Shown: piece after piece, positions 44,094 through 54,246 of the stretch | Layout of the letters: every line of letters begins with the position of its first letter | How positions within the stretch are numbered: the stretch's first letter is position 1 | DNA from: Sulfidibacterium sp964473895 | GTDB taxonomy: Bacteria > Bacteroidota > Bacteroidia > Bacteroidales > F082 | Reading direction: 5' to 3' | NCBI GenBank assembly: GCA_964473895.1 | Contig: CAYYRE010000001.1 | Span: 1-63,750, forward strand | Length of the DNA: 63,750 nucleotides | Notes under the pieces: model-generated | Told to the model about the DNA's origin: nothing | Database searches by the model: none | What the model saw: only the letters and a program-made list of their open reading frames with translations | Position numbers and translations under genes: made by a program

Positions 44094-45158
44094 TCAGAAT
44101 GGCGAGCATTCCAGTGAACTCCGCGAACGAATAGGTGTCCTGATTTTGTTGGGGTTAATCAAACGGGCATTGTCCAGCTCAAAAATCAGGCTGATCTCAT
44201 GGGAAGGTCCGGTAAAATTGGTATTTCTTGAGGTATTCATATCGAATGAGTACATGAGCTTCATGCGTGTATCGCTGTTAAAGGGAATGTTCATCCCCAC
44301 CAGCCAAACAAGATTGGTAAAACTGGTTTTTCTGAAAATTTCGTTGCGGTACCACATGCCGAAATATACATTGGAAACATAAGCATTGATTCCCAAGGCA
44401 AACAGGTTCATATTGGCTTGTGATTGATATAAAATTCCCGGATTGATTTTGATATTTCTTGCCCGGTTATAATATCCTCTGTTCTTTTTAAAGTCTATAA
44501 TGAAATCCATGTGAGCTACCCATTTTCTGGGCAAAGGGGCTACATCTTGTAAAAAGGACTGGTCGGGCTGTGTAACATGATGAACGGCCACCCCGAAAGT
44601 GCCCACCACATTGCGGCTTTTCAACTGGTAGATCCCGCCGATGGAAAAATCGGGAAATACCACCGGACTGTCTCCCGGATTGGTAAAACTGGTGGGGCCG
44701 ATGTTGCCGAGGCGCGGATCCAGCTGGTCGGAAAAAACCATATTGTTCCAGTCTATGTTCCGGGAACCCACAGCGATAAGCGCGCCGAACTGTAATATGG
44801 AATAATGGTTTACCTGGATTCTGACGGCGGGAATAAATCCGACGGTGGTCGATTTGATCAGGCCAATTCCTTCGGCATTTGATGTGGCAATGAATCCGAT
44901 TCCGCCTGCCCCCGGAATATTTCTGTCGGCAATGTCGGCACTGAACGAGAAAGAATGGTACTCACCAGCCAATGCCGTCCATTGTTTCCTGACGTCTAAA
45001 CGTACTTTTAATCCCGTTGTAAGTCCGACATAGGCCGGGTTGAAATAGGTGGGATTGTTGAAATATTGCGAAAAATTGACATCCTGGGCTTCAGCCGACA
45101 GCAGGGTCAGGCTCAGGATGAAAAGCAGTATGTTGCGTATGTTCTTTATCTTTTCCAT
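44094..45158 (-). CDS. PorP/SprF family type IX secretion outer-membrane protein
   Basis: 354 residues. A signal peptide (NILLFILSLTLLSAEAQ) is followed by DVNFSQYFNNPTYFNPAYVGLT, the unmistakable PorP/SprF start, and an outer-membrane beta-barrel. Such proteins work with T9SS type B substrates, usually encoded just upstream, and help attach them to the surface. The PKD protein 24 bp upstream is the obvious partner. Confidence 0.93.
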   Translation of the reverse strand: MEKIKNIRNILLFILSLTLLSAEAQDVNFSQYFNNPTYFNPAYVGLTTGLKVRLDVRKQWTALAGEYHSFSFSADIADRNIPGAGGIGFIATSNAEGIGLIKSTTVGFIPAVRIQVNHYSILQFGALIAVGSRNIDWNNMVFSDQLDPRLGNIGPTSFTNPGDSPVVFPDFSIGGIYQLKSRNVVGTFGVAVHHVTQPDQSFLQDVAPLPRKWVAHMDFIIDFKKNRGYYNRARNIKINPGILYQSQANMNLFALGINAYVSNVYFGMWYRNEIFRKTSFTNLVWLVGMNIPFNSDTRMKLMYSFDMNTSRNTNFTGPSHEISLIFELDNARLINPNKIRTPIRSRSSLECSPF

Positions 45159-45182
45159 TTTTCTTCTTTTCTCTCAGCCGAT

Positions 45183-48100
45183 TTAACGAATGAGCGTCAC
45201 TGTTCCGTAAGGTTTAATATTTCCATCCCCATTGTTCGATCCTCCCCAGTAGCTGTTGTCGATGAACCGGGCCTGGATACGCCAAATGTAGTTACCTGCC
45301 GGCATGGGCTGGCCTTTGTAAGTGCCATCCCATCCTTCGGCCGGCTCGCCATCTTCCGTAAGTTTGCTGCTTTCCCACAGCAAGGTTCCCCAGGAGCTAT
45401 AGACCTGAATATGGTACTCCTTTAGGTGAATTCCTTTGGGTTGAAAAACATTGGTGCCCGGAACATCGCTTGAAGGAGCAAATGAGTTGGGAACATATAA
45501 TCCAAGCGTCAGGTCATAAACTTTAGTGGCCGTATCGGTGCACTGATATTGACTGGTGGCAATGAGGACAATATTATACACATCCCCCGACTGGTAACGG
45601 TTTACCGGGTTTTCTTCCGTAGAGGTATTCCCATCGCCGAAATCCCATAAATAGTTGGATGCACCAATGGATTTGTTTTGCATGAGGACCTGTCCGGTTA
45701 CTCCGCGGTAATTATATAAAATATCAAAGTCGGCTTTAGGGGTTTCATGGATTTCTACCGGTTTCGAAGCAGTATCACGGCAGTAATGGCTATCGGTAAC
45801 TACCAATTGTACCAAAAAGGCTCCGGCCGAATCATAAACATGGGTTGGATTTTGGATGAAAGCAGAGTCATCGGAAGCGTACGGATCGTTAAAGGCCCAT
45901 TGCCACCGGACCAAGTTTGTTCCGAATGTTTTTGAAGAGTCCGAAAATTGTACCGGCTGACCGGAACAGGCTTTTCCAACGGAAAAATCCGCTTTTGGCG
46001 AGGCGGCAATATCTATGTTTTGTGTAATGGTGTCCAGACACCCGAACGTATTGCTTACCGTGAGTTTTACGTTGTATTGCCCGATACCTGAAAAGGCATG
46101 TAACGGATTTTGAAGGCTGGAGGTGTCCACAGCAGAAGCCGGATCGTTAAATTGCCATAGCCAGCGTGTTACCGGCGACCCGTTTCCTTCGCTTTGGTCG
46201 CTAAAGGCTGTTTCTCCGCCAAGACACAGATTGTCGGCCGTAAAAGCAGCCGCAGGGGTGGGGTGAACAACAACTATCGAGTCGTAAGGCACACTGAACG
46301 TGATCCCGTTCACTTGGGCAGTAACGACAAGTGTAGCTCTGTAAGTGCCGCCTCCGGCATAACTGTGTGCTATGGAGTCTGAAAACGTCTGATACGATTG
46401 CGTGTTGCCATCGCCAAAATCCCAATCCCATTGCATGATGCTACCATGGGTGGAGTGCAAGACGCTTTTATCTTTGAAATAAAGATCGTTACGGGCGCAG
46501 TTATTTCCTCCGGACGCTTCGTACAGCGTGGTCAAACACGAGGGGCGTTGCACAGGTTTTGTTATGGAATCAACACATCCGTTAAAATTGGTAACAATTA
46601 ACTTTACTTGATATGTGCCTGCCATGGGTCCGAAAAAGTGGCTGGGATTACGGCTGTTTGAAGTGCTGTCGGGCCCTGAAGCGGGATCATTAAAATTCCA
46701 TTGCCAAGACTGAATGAAATTACCTCCACCTTGGGATGAGTCGGTAAAATAGGTCGGCTGGTCACAAGCCGGTGTTACAAATCTGAAATTGGGAATGGGT
46801 AAAGAGTCTATAACTGCCTGATGGGTAATGGTAGTATAACACCCGTTGGTGTCAATGGCACTAAGCTGAACAGAGTACACTCCCGGATGCGGAAAAACAT
46901 GACTCACCGTATCCAAATAGGTCGTAAACTCCGCACTTCCGTCATTGAAATTCCAGGTGTATCGGGCGATGGAATCGGTGCCGGGGAGGTAGACCGCTTT
47001 GAACGGTGTGGGCTGGGTAAAGCAAACCTTCGGGGCAGAAAAATTGATGCGTAAACTGTCGCGCAGGTGAACTATGGTGGTGTCAATATTAGAGCATCCG
47101 TTGGTATCGGTAACCCGTAACGTAACAAGATAGTTGGTGTCAACACTAAAAAATTTATATACAGGATTTCGCCGGTGGGAAGTGTCGGTTTGATAAAAAT
47201 TCCACAGGTAAGAGGCGATGGGTGCTTTACTGCTACCCAAGTGTGAAGTGTCGTAGAACTGTACTTCCGAGGCCGGGTTACATGACTGCATATAGGTAAA
47301 CCCTGGTTTGGGACGGTCGTATACATTTAAGTATTTATAAACCGTATCGCGACAACCGAAATTGTTGGTAGTGATTAATTGAACATGATAACTGCTGATT
47401 TTTGAATAGTGATGTGCCGGATTTTGCAAAACCGAAGTGTCAACGGTGGCCATGGTATCGCCGAAATTCCAGTGCCATTGGGCGATATATCCGATGGAAT
47501 CCGAAGATTTATCCGTAAAGTAAGTCGAATCGCCTATGCACGAAGTGCTGAAAATAAAATCGGGTTGTGGCAAGGCAATCACATATATGTCGTGCGAAAT
47601 GGTGCTTATACAACCTTTCAGATTGGTTACCGATAAAGTGACGGTATAGCGTCCTGGTTTTGGGTATATGTACGAAGGACTTTGATAGGACGAAGTATCC
47701 CCATTACCGAAATCCCAATACCAGGAAACAATGTTGTTGCCGAAACCGGTAAATTGAACCTGTTCGCCCAAACATAACGAATCCTTCGATTGGCTGAAGT
47801 CAACCGCCGGCAGCGAATCCATAATAACGGGATGTACAACGGTATCACGGCAACCATCCAGATTGGTAATGATCAGCCTGACGGCAAAAGTGTCCGGAAC
47901 ACTAAAAATATGCTGCGGGTTTTGTAACGAAGAAGTGTCATTGACTCCCGAACCGGGATCGGAAAACATCCATCTCCATTGGTTTATGACCGAACCGCCA
48001 TTATCCTGCGACTGATCCGTAAATTGGGAAGGATTACCAAAGCAGGTGTCATTGACGCGAAAATTTGCCAACGGTTTCTTTTTTACCTCTACCGATTTTC

Positions 48101-49151
48101 GTAGACTTCGTTGATATCCTGCCGAGTTTACGGTCAAAAGGGTTACCTCATAAGTGGTTTGGTTGCTGTAAATATGTTTGGCATCCGGCTGGTCGGGTGC
48201 GTGAATGATGAGACTGTCCCCATCCCCAAAATACCATTTCCATGTGTTGATGGTTGTTCCTGCAGGAGTGGTGGACTGGTCGGTAAAAAAAGTGGTGTCA
48301 TTCAGGCAGACGGGTGAAACAGAGAATTCGGGAGCCGGCAACGGTACTATGGAAACAGTTTTTGTTAAAGTATTGGTGCACAAACCATCAACTACAATAG
48401 ACAATGTCACGTGGTATTGTCCCGTATCGCTGTATTGATGGGTTGGGTTTTGAATGTTGGCAGTATCTCCATCGCCAAAATCCCAGTGCCAGGAGGTGAC
48501 ATTGCCTTGGGCAGTGGCGGTGAATTGAAGGTTATCGGTTACTGCTGCCGGGTTGATATCCCACGAAAAATCAAGTGTGGGGGCAGGGTTGACCACCTGG
48601 ACGTAAGCCGGATCGTTTTGGTTGGCACAACCATTGGTGTCTACCACGTGCAGAACAACTTGATATGAACCCGTGTCGGGATACAAATGAAAAGGGTTTT
48701 GCAGCGTGTCGAATTTACCGTCACCGAAATCCCATTGCCAGGTGCGGATCTTTTGTCCCGAAGAACCGAAAAAGTGTGCCGGAACCGTAACACAAGTTGG
48801 GTTGGGATCGCTGGCTACGTAAACGGTGGGAAGTGCATGAACGACGATGGTCTTTACAACAGTATCCGTACAGGTAACTCCCGAAGAATCAGCCGTAACA
48901 ATTAATTGTACCTGAACGGTAATTCCCGGAGTAAAAGTATGGGTGACCGTTTGTCCCGAGGCTGTCGTGCCATCTCCGTAATCCCATTCCCATTTTACAA
49001 GATTGTAATTGGCCGAAGCCGTGGAAGCATCTGTAAATTGGATGGTACTACATCCTGTGTAAACATAGGTGTAGTCGGCCGTCGTACTACATTGTGCCCA
49101 AATAAGGGAATAGGCAAAAGTGAAAACAATTAAAAATGTAAATTTCTTCAT
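45183..49151 (-). CDS. Giant PKD-repeat surface protein with T9SS type B (CHU_C) sorting domain
   Basis: 1322 residues from the ATG at 49151 (MKKFTFLIVFTFAYSLIWAQ, signal peptide); nine extra upstream codons are unlikely. I count 14 PKD-like repeats by their W.W.FGDG or W.W.FNDP motif and the closing NP.H.Y/F, each about 85-95 residues. The last ~90 residues (LYVPNSFAPSSDVPGTNVFQPKG..., VYSSWGTLLWES, WDGTYKGQPMPAGNYIW) are the gliding-motility-type C-terminal sorting signal. The protein is exported by T9SS and likely acts as an adhesin or gliding-related filament. It is followed by its porP/sprF partner. Confidence 0.95.
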   Translation of the reverse strand: MKKFTFLIVFTFAYSLIWAQCSTTADYTYVYTGCSTIQFTDASTASANYNLVKWEWDYGDGTTASGQTVTHTFTPGITVQVQLIVTADSSGVTCTDTVVKTIVVHALPTVYVASDPNPTCVTVPAHFFGSSGQKIRTWQWDFGDGKFDTLQNPFHLYPDTGSYQVVLHVVDTNGCANQNDPAYVQVVNPAPTLDFSWDINPAAVTDNLQFTATAQGNVTSWHWDFGDGDTANIQNPTHQYSDTGQYHVTLSIVVDGLCTNTLTKTVSIVPLPAPEFSVSPVCLNDTTFFTDQSTTPAGTTINTWKWYFGDGDSLIIHAPDQPDAKHIYSNQTTYEVTLLTVNSAGYQRSLRKSVEVKKKPLANFRVNDTCFGNPSQFTDQSQDNGGSVINQWRWMFSDPGSGVNDTSSLQNPQHIFSVPDTFAVRLIITNLDGCRDTVVHPVIMDSLPAVDFSQSKDSLCLGEQVQFTGFGNNIVSWYWDFGNGDTSSYQSPSYIYPKPGRYTVTLSVTNLKGCISTISHDIYVIALPQPDFIFSTSCIGDSTYFTDKSSDSIGYIAQWHWNFGDTMATVDTSVLQNPAHHYSKISSYHVQLITTNNFGCRDTVYKYLNVYDRPKPGFTYMQSCNPASEVQFYDTSHLGSSKAPIASYLWNFYQTDTSHRRNPVYKFFSVDTNYLVTLRVTDTNGCSNIDTTIVHLRDSLRINFSAPKVCFTQPTPFKAVYLPGTDSIARYTWNFNDGSAEFTTYLDTVSHVFPHPGVYSVQLSAIDTNGCYTTITHQAVIDSLPIPNFRFVTPACDQPTYFTDSSQGGGNFIQSWQWNFNDPASGPDSTSNSRNPSHFFGPMAGTYQVKLIVTNFNGCVDSITKPVQRPSCLTTLYEASGGNNCARNDLYFKDKSVLHSTHGSIMQWDWDFGDGNTQSYQTFSDSIAHSYAGGGTYRATLVVTAQVNGITFSVPYDSIVVVHPTPAAAFTADNLCLGGETAFSDQSEGNGSPVTRWLWQFNDPASAVDTSSLQNPLHAFSGIGQYNVKLTVSNTFGCLDTITQNIDIAASPKADFSVGKACSGQPVQFSDSSKTFGTNLVRWQWAFNDPYASDDSAFIQNPTHVYDSAGAFLVQLVVTDSHYCRDTASKPVEIHETPKADFDILYNYRGVTGQVLMQNKSIGASNYLWDFGDGNTSTEENPVNRYQSGDVYNIVLIATSQYQCTDTATKVYDLTLGLYVPNSFAPSSDVPGTNVFQPKGIHLKEYHIQVYSSWGTLLWESSKLTEDGEPAEGWDGTYKGQPMPAGNYIWRIQARFIDNSYWGGSNNGDGNIKPYGTVTLIR

Positions 49152-49233
49152 CCGCAGCGTACTTTTCCAATGGCGCAATAAAATTAATGAATTAACGATA
49201 TAGGCTCCCCAAAGATTGTGTCATTTTGTTCTT

Positions 49234-50637
49234 TTATTTCTGTTTTTCTTTTGCCGGTATGTTTTCAAGGATTTTTAACAGCTGATTTACAGAGAATTGC
49301 TTGGCGATAATGTGTTTTTCTTTATCCAGTAAAAATAATTGGGGAGTGCCGTGAATATCATAAAGTTTGGTAAAATCGCCTTTTAGCGTACGGGTGCCGT
49401 TGACCTGAATTCCCGGTAATTGCCTGCTTTTGACAGCTGCTTTCCAGGCTTTTAGGTCAGGATTGATGCAAATGCCGTAAACTTCGAGGCCAAATTGTTT
49501 TTTTAGCTTGGGATACAGGGGTACCAGTTCTGCCAGCTGCCGTTTGCAAATATGGCATTTGTAATCCCAGAAAAACAGCAGTGTGTACTTGCTTTTGACA
49601 TCATAAAATGAAACAAATCGGCCGGAAGTGTCCTGTAAAATCAACTCGGGGGCACGTTTTCCCAGAAGCAACGGCCTGATCTTGTCTGCCCGCTCTTTCA
49701 ATAATTTTAAAACGGATGCCGAAGTGTTGGCAATGGGTTCCTTGGCAAAATAGTGATCGACCATGTGTACAAAAACTTTGTCGAATCCCATGTATTTCGG
49801 GTTTTGGTATTCCACGGTGAAATACCACACCAAATAACTTACGCATTCTTTGGAGGGTCTTGCCAGGGCAATTACACGGTCGATGGCTTTATCCACCGAG
49901 TCGGGTTGCATGGGAACAAGGTGCTGAAAGTAACGCTTAATCATTTCGTTGTATGCCGGGCTTCGCAGCAGCCTGGGGTCACTCAGGTCGAAATGGTCCC
50001 AATAATGTTTTTGCAGGTAGTGCAACGCAAAAAGGGGCTCTTTGTTGTCAGAATTTTTGGGCGGTTGGACTTCATCCATGCCCCTGAAAAGTTTTGCCAC
50101 AAATGTATCGGGATGTTTTTGGATAACTTGTTCACGGATCGTTCTGTTTTGTTTTTGTAAAGCCGATATTTGTTGCTTTATCTGTTGGAATTCCGGATTG
50201 CCTTTTGTGGTTTTTTTCAATTCTTTTTTCAGAGATAATATTTGTTGATAAATCCGGTCGCTACTTTTCAGATAATCAAAAAATATTTTGTTTTCCGGTG
50301 ACCCTTCTGCCGCTATGTGCAGGGCCATGTTGGCCGTATCGGTTGTTAAGGTGAAATGTTGTTTCTTGTTGATCAGAAACTCGAATAACTTTACTTTTTT
50401 GGGACTTACGGTCATATAAACTCCTCCGGGCAGCGGTTTGTCCCCTTTGAAGAGAAAATCTCCGGGCGTTTTGCTACGGGCTGTGTCCACCAAGCGGATT
50501 TTATCGCCGTAGTAAGATGCCAAAAGCAACACGGTATCGTGCGAGCCTTTTATTTGTACCCGAATGCGATAGCCTTGCTGTGCAATGGTTGCCAGAGTGA
50601 GAAAGAGGGTAGCCGACAATAGGATAAAACGTTTCAT
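49234..50637 (-). CDS. TlpA-like thiol-disulfide oxidoreductase with DUF4369-type N-terminal domain
   Basis: 467 residues from the ATG at 50637. A signal peptide (MKRFILLSATLFLTLATIAQ) precedes a beta-rich region (RIRVQIKGSHDTVLLLASYYGDK) of the DUF4369 kind, a helical middle, and a C-terminal thioredoxin fold with active site CHIC at about 361-364 and cis-Pro in GTPQLFLLD. It should reduce or exchange disulfides in the periplasm. It sits between the glycosyltransferase cluster and the PKD protein. Confidence 0.88.
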   Translation of the reverse strand: MKRFILLSATLFLTLATIAQQGYRIRVQIKGSHDTVLLLASYYGDKIRLVDTARSKTPGDFLFKGDKPLPGGVYMTVSPKKVKLFEFLINKKQHFTLTTDTANMALHIAAEGSPENKIFFDYLKSSDRIYQQILSLKKELKKTTKGNPEFQQIKQQISALQKQNRTIREQVIQKHPDTFVAKLFRGMDEVQPPKNSDNKEPLFALHYLQKHYWDHFDLSDPRLLRSPAYNEMIKRYFQHLVPMQPDSVDKAIDRVIALARPSKECVSYLVWYFTVEYQNPKYMGFDKVFVHMVDHYFAKEPIANTSASVLKLLKERADKIRPLLLGKRAPELILQDTSGRFVSFYDVKSKYTLLFFWDYKCHICKRQLAELVPLYPKLKKQFGLEVYGICINPDLKAWKAAVKSRQLPGIQVNGTRTLKGDFTKLYDIHGTPQLFLLDKEKHIIAKQFSVNQLLKILENIPAKEKQK

Positions 50638-50717
50638 TTTTCCGGTTTTTGTACGTTGCAAATGTAAAAGAAATCACCGAGGGACAGAGGAAACAGGGGC
50701 AAAAAAGGAAACCGGTT

Positions 50718-52244
50718 TTATTTGCGGTGGTCAAGAACATACCGGGCATCCAATTGCAACATGGAATCAACCGGAATGTTTTTCTTTGCGGCTTTTTGTT
50801 TTATTATCTCATACCACTTTTTGTCACTGCGTATGCGCCGGATAATATTTTCCAGGTTTTCTTTTTTTTGTAAAGGTTTTGATGTTTTCCTTTCAGGTAG
50901 TCCCAAAAGGGCATTGTCGTAGTCGGGGGGGCTGATCAACTGTTGAAAACGGGAAGAAGGATGGATTCTTCCGAAAGAATCGAACCAGGCGGCCCGTGTC
51001 ATGGAATCCCAATGAATGGCGCCGTAATGGTATTGAATGTTGTAAAAACCACCAAGCAAAACCGAAAAAACAAAGGCCAATTTTAGGGGATAAACAAACC
51101 GTTTTCTTGATTGCCGCAGAACTTCCACAAAGGCGGCCAGCGGAATAGCCATAAAGGGGTAAATATCAATCAGTTCTCTTTGTCCCAAGCTGCCGCCATA
51201 CCACCAGCACCACCAGGAAGAAACCACATAAAGATAAACGAGAAGAAGCGACAATACGGGTAAAAAAAACGGTTTGTATTTTTTATACAAAAAATAAATT
51301 CCGGACACGGCAAAAATCATGACGGGGGTATAAACAAACCAGCCTTTGCGAAAGCTAAATAAGACATTGAGTATTTGCGGATGCAAAAAGAAAAAACCTT
51401 CATTGCCGTAAGAATAGTAAACCCAGTGTCCGGTAACGGATTTCCAATAAAGAAACTGGGGAAGCAGCATAAGAAATCCGGAAAGGGCCATGAGGGCCAA
51501 ATGGGGAAATTTTTTCCTGAAAAGCAAGGCTTTGTTTTGTACATCACGCCAGTTTTTCACTTCATAAAAAAGAAAGAAGAGGATCATGAGCATGTTTACC
51601 GGCCGGATGAGAGTGAGCAATCCAATGGCAATTCCCAGCAATGCAGCACGGGAAACCGTATTTTTTTTATGCCACAATATGGTCACATACAAAAATGCAG
51701 AAGCAAGAAAAAAGGTATAAACATGCGACATGCCCGGTTCTTCGGTGGCATACCAAAACAGGTTGGTTCCCAGTCCGGTGGTCAGAAGAACAACGGCGAT
51801 GGTTTTGCGTGAAAAATAAAACCGTAAAACACGGGAAAGTACCAGCAGTCCAAGAAACAGATAAACCCATCCCGCCATGACAATAGCAAAGCGATAGGGT
51901 AGTGAATAGCCTCCCGTGTCGTAACCCAGGGGGCCTGCCAACAGGTGGGCGGCAAAGAAAAAGGGCGACAGCATTACCGATACACCCATGGTCATTTTGA
52001 AAACGCGATGCCCGTTGGGAAGTTTTTTGGCCCAGAAAATAAAATGGTGTTTTCCTTTGTAATGATCCGGAAATGTCAGGTTCAGGTCGTGATAAATGAA
52101 GGCTGCCGGCAGGTACCCGTAATAGTCTATCACATCCCACTGGATGACGCGGTGCGGGTCTTGCCATATCCTTTTATTGAAATCATTAAAAAGCGTAATG
52201 GCAATAATAAATGCTATGCTTATTGCCACAAGGTGTTTTTTCAT
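50718..52244 (-). CDS. Polytopic GT-C-like membrane glycosyltransferase
   Basis: 508 residues, 10-12 membrane helices. The first loop reads WDVIDYYGYLPAAFIYHDL, with an acidic pair as in PMT/GT39 enzymes, and a central YGNEGFFFLHPQILNVLFSFRKG segment. Both motifs recur in the gene at 55044-56801, so these are paralogues. It is probably an enzyme that transfers a sugar from a polyprenyl phosphate carrier in the periplasm. Acceptor unknown. Confidence 0.7.
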   Translation of the reverse strand: MKKHLVAISIAFIIAITLFNDFNKRIWQDPHRVIQWDVIDYYGYLPAAFIYHDLNLTFPDHYKGKHHFIFWAKKLPNGHRVFKMTMGVSVMLSPFFFAAHLLAGPLGYDTGGYSLPYRFAIVMAGWVYLFLGLLVLSRVLRFYFSRKTIAVVLLTTGLGTNLFWYATEEPGMSHVYTFFLASAFLYVTILWHKKNTVSRAALLGIAIGLLTLIRPVNMLMILFFLFYEVKNWRDVQNKALLFRKKFPHLALMALSGFLMLLPQFLYWKSVTGHWVYYSYGNEGFFFLHPQILNVLFSFRKGWFVYTPVMIFAVSGIYFLYKKYKPFFLPVLSLLLVYLYVVSSWWCWWYGGSLGQRELIDIYPFMAIPLAAFVEVLRQSRKRFVYPLKLAFVFSVLLGGFYNIQYHYGAIHWDSMTRAAWFDSFGRIHPSSRFQQLISPPDYDNALLGLPERKTSKPLQKKENLENIIRRIRSDKKWYEIIKQKAAKKNIPVDSMLQLDARYVLDHRK

Positions 52245-52311
52245 GGATGTCTTTTTCTACGGCGGTTCGTCAAAACTTTTGTAAAACTATGAAAAAATCA
52301 ACGTTTCCGCA

Positions 52312-54240
52312 TCAGCGGAGTCCTTTTCCGTTCGCAGTAAAAAATGTTACGGTCAAATCATCAAAATAAACCGGAATTTTCCCCCGGTTCCACAAATAAA
52401 CAACAAGTTCATCGTCTTTTTTCCAGCCTGCCGGAATCAGATAAAAAACCGTTACCTTGCTCCATTGATGTAAATGGATGGCTGAACGGTGCTCCGGGCT
52501 GTTGAAATCGTAGGCAAAATACTTTATGGGCTTGTTTTTCCGTTGGTAGCTAATAACAAGCGAGCAGGGGGTTTTGCTCACGGGTTCTTCGGGAAAAATC
52601 CACACGGAGGCTTTCACCATACGGTATTGATGCCGTTTCATTTGCCGGTACGAAAGACGGACAGACGGTGAAAATTGCAGACTACTGTCCATTTGTAAGG
52701 CGTAATGGCCATGGAGGACATGCCGGGTACTGAAATGTTTGAAAAAAGCACTCTTCCGGTTCTCAAAATCCAACTTTACCGGATTGGTTTCCGGTGGGGG
52801 CATTTCATTTTTCTGAAAAACACATACCTTAAACCGGTTATTGCTGAGTACATTTTTGTTTTTCCCGAAAGAAAAAACTTTTAATAAAGTCAATCCTTTG
52901 TCTTCCAGAAGTTTTTTTAACGGTGTGTGTCCTTCCTGGGGGCCAAAATGAGCATCCCAAACAATGATGCTGCTGTCGGGGATAATTTCAGATACCCTCG
53001 GTACTGGGGGCAGTCCTTCTGCCGACCGGATGCCGTCAAACGGGTCGATGCCCAGCGTGATGGGAACATCGTTGGCGAAATAGTAAATTTTATGGTGGTC
53101 GAGGTGGTGTGTTTGCAAGTAACGGCAGGCTTTAGCCTTCAATTGTTGGGGTGGACTGGCCTGAAAGTTCTGCCGGAATGTGGTACTGCCGGTGTACATG
53201 ACCCACAGCAATAACGTACCGATAATGGTTCCGCTGATTTTTTTTGACCATTGGAAAGGCTTGGTAATGATTTCCATGCCGTAAACTGCCGTAAGGGCTG
53301 CCAACGGGGTGACGGCTCCCATAACCCTTATCAGTCCCAGTGAATTACCGATGCCTTTCCACCACACATAGGAATGTGCTGCCAAATAGAGCAGGTAAGC
53401 CCCGGGGACCAGCAACAGAAAATAAAACCGGCGGTTCAGTTTTCCATGCTCCTTTTTTATCCAAAACCAGAAACCATAGCTTGTACCGATAACGAAAAGA
53501 CCTGCCAAAGGATAACCGAGGATAAATTTTGTTTTTTCAACAAAATGAAACAGTGTGCCGTGACCATATATCCCGGCTGCATTGCCTTTGTAAGGCATTT
53601 CGGTAATCAGCCACCAAAAATTTTTGTAATAAGGCCAGCCGGCCAGACTGTAAATCAGGAAACCGGTAAATAAAAAAGGAAGAGTTTTGTATTGTTTTTT
53701 CAAGATAAAGGTCAAAATAAAGAGGGGAATCAGCACGATGCTTTCGGTACGGGCCAACGGAAAAAAGGATATAACAACCGCCGACCAAATGTATTTTTGA
53801 TCAAAAAAAAGGATCAATGAAATGATGAGCAACAGGCTGAAGGTAGTTTCCGTTAAAACGGCAAAGATTTGAATAAAATAGAGTGGGGTAAACAGTACGA
53901 AAGGCACGGCCAGCCATCGATACCGGAAATTGAGCCGGCAGGCCAGTTTCCATGAAAACCATGCCGTCAGCACGCCCGCAATGACATTGTAAAGCCGGGC
54001 AAAATTCATTCCGAGTTGGGCAAAAGGGGACACGAGCAGGGTAAACACCGGTTTTCCCCATTCGTCTAACAACAGGTGCGGGTATTTCCAACTCCAGCGG
54101 GCAATTTTGAAATGCGAAAAATGATCGCCTCCGCCAAAACTATTGACCGAATGAAAAATGATGAACAGAGCAGATATGAAAAGCAAAAACAGTCCGGCAA
54201 GGACAATGGTACGTTCTTTTTGGTTGCTTTGGCAGCGCAT
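52312..54240 (-). CDS. GT39-like membrane glycosyltransferase with C-terminal beta domain
   Basis: 642 residues. The N-terminal ~380 residues hold about ten membrane helices, with the acidic first loop GGGDHFSHFKIARW, while residues ~490-642 form a soluble beta-rich domain (LDFENRKSAFFKHF, SVRLSYRQMKRHQYRMVKASVW, VFYLIPAGWKKDDELVVYLW, YFDDLTVTF) like a carbohydrate-binding jelly roll. It ends 6 bp... upstream in order lies the GT2 gene, with which it forms a unit. Confidence 0.7.
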   Translation of the reverse strand: MRCQSNQKERTIVLAGLFLLFISALFIIFHSVNSFGGGDHFSHFKIARWSWKYPHLLLDEWGKPVFTLLVSPFAQLGMNFARLYNVIAGVLTAWFSWKLACRLNFRYRWLAVPFVLFTPLYFIQIFAVLTETTFSLLLIISLILFFDQKYIWSAVVISFFPLARTESIVLIPLFILTFILKKQYKTLPFLFTGFLIYSLAGWPYYKNFWWLITEMPYKGNAAGIYGHGTLFHFVEKTKFILGYPLAGLFVIGTSYGFWFWIKKEHGKLNRRFYFLLLVPGAYLLYLAAHSYVWWKGIGNSLGLIRVMGAVTPLAALTAVYGMEIITKPFQWSKKISGTIIGTLLLWVMYTGSTTFRQNFQASPPQQLKAKACRYLQTHHLDHHKIYYFANDVPITLGIDPFDGIRSAEGLPPVPRVSEIIPDSSIIVWDAHFGPQEGHTPLKKLLEDKGLTLLKVFSFGKNKNVLSNNRFKVCVFQKNEMPPPETNPVKLDFENRKSAFFKHFSTRHVLHGHYALQMDSSLQFSPSVRLSYRQMKRHQYRMVKASVWIFPEEPVSKTPCSLVISYQRKNKPIKYFAYDFNSPEHRSAIHLHQWSKVTVFYLIPAGWKKDDELVVYLWNRGKIPVYFDDLTVTFFTANGKGLR

Positions 54241-54246
54241 ATTGCA

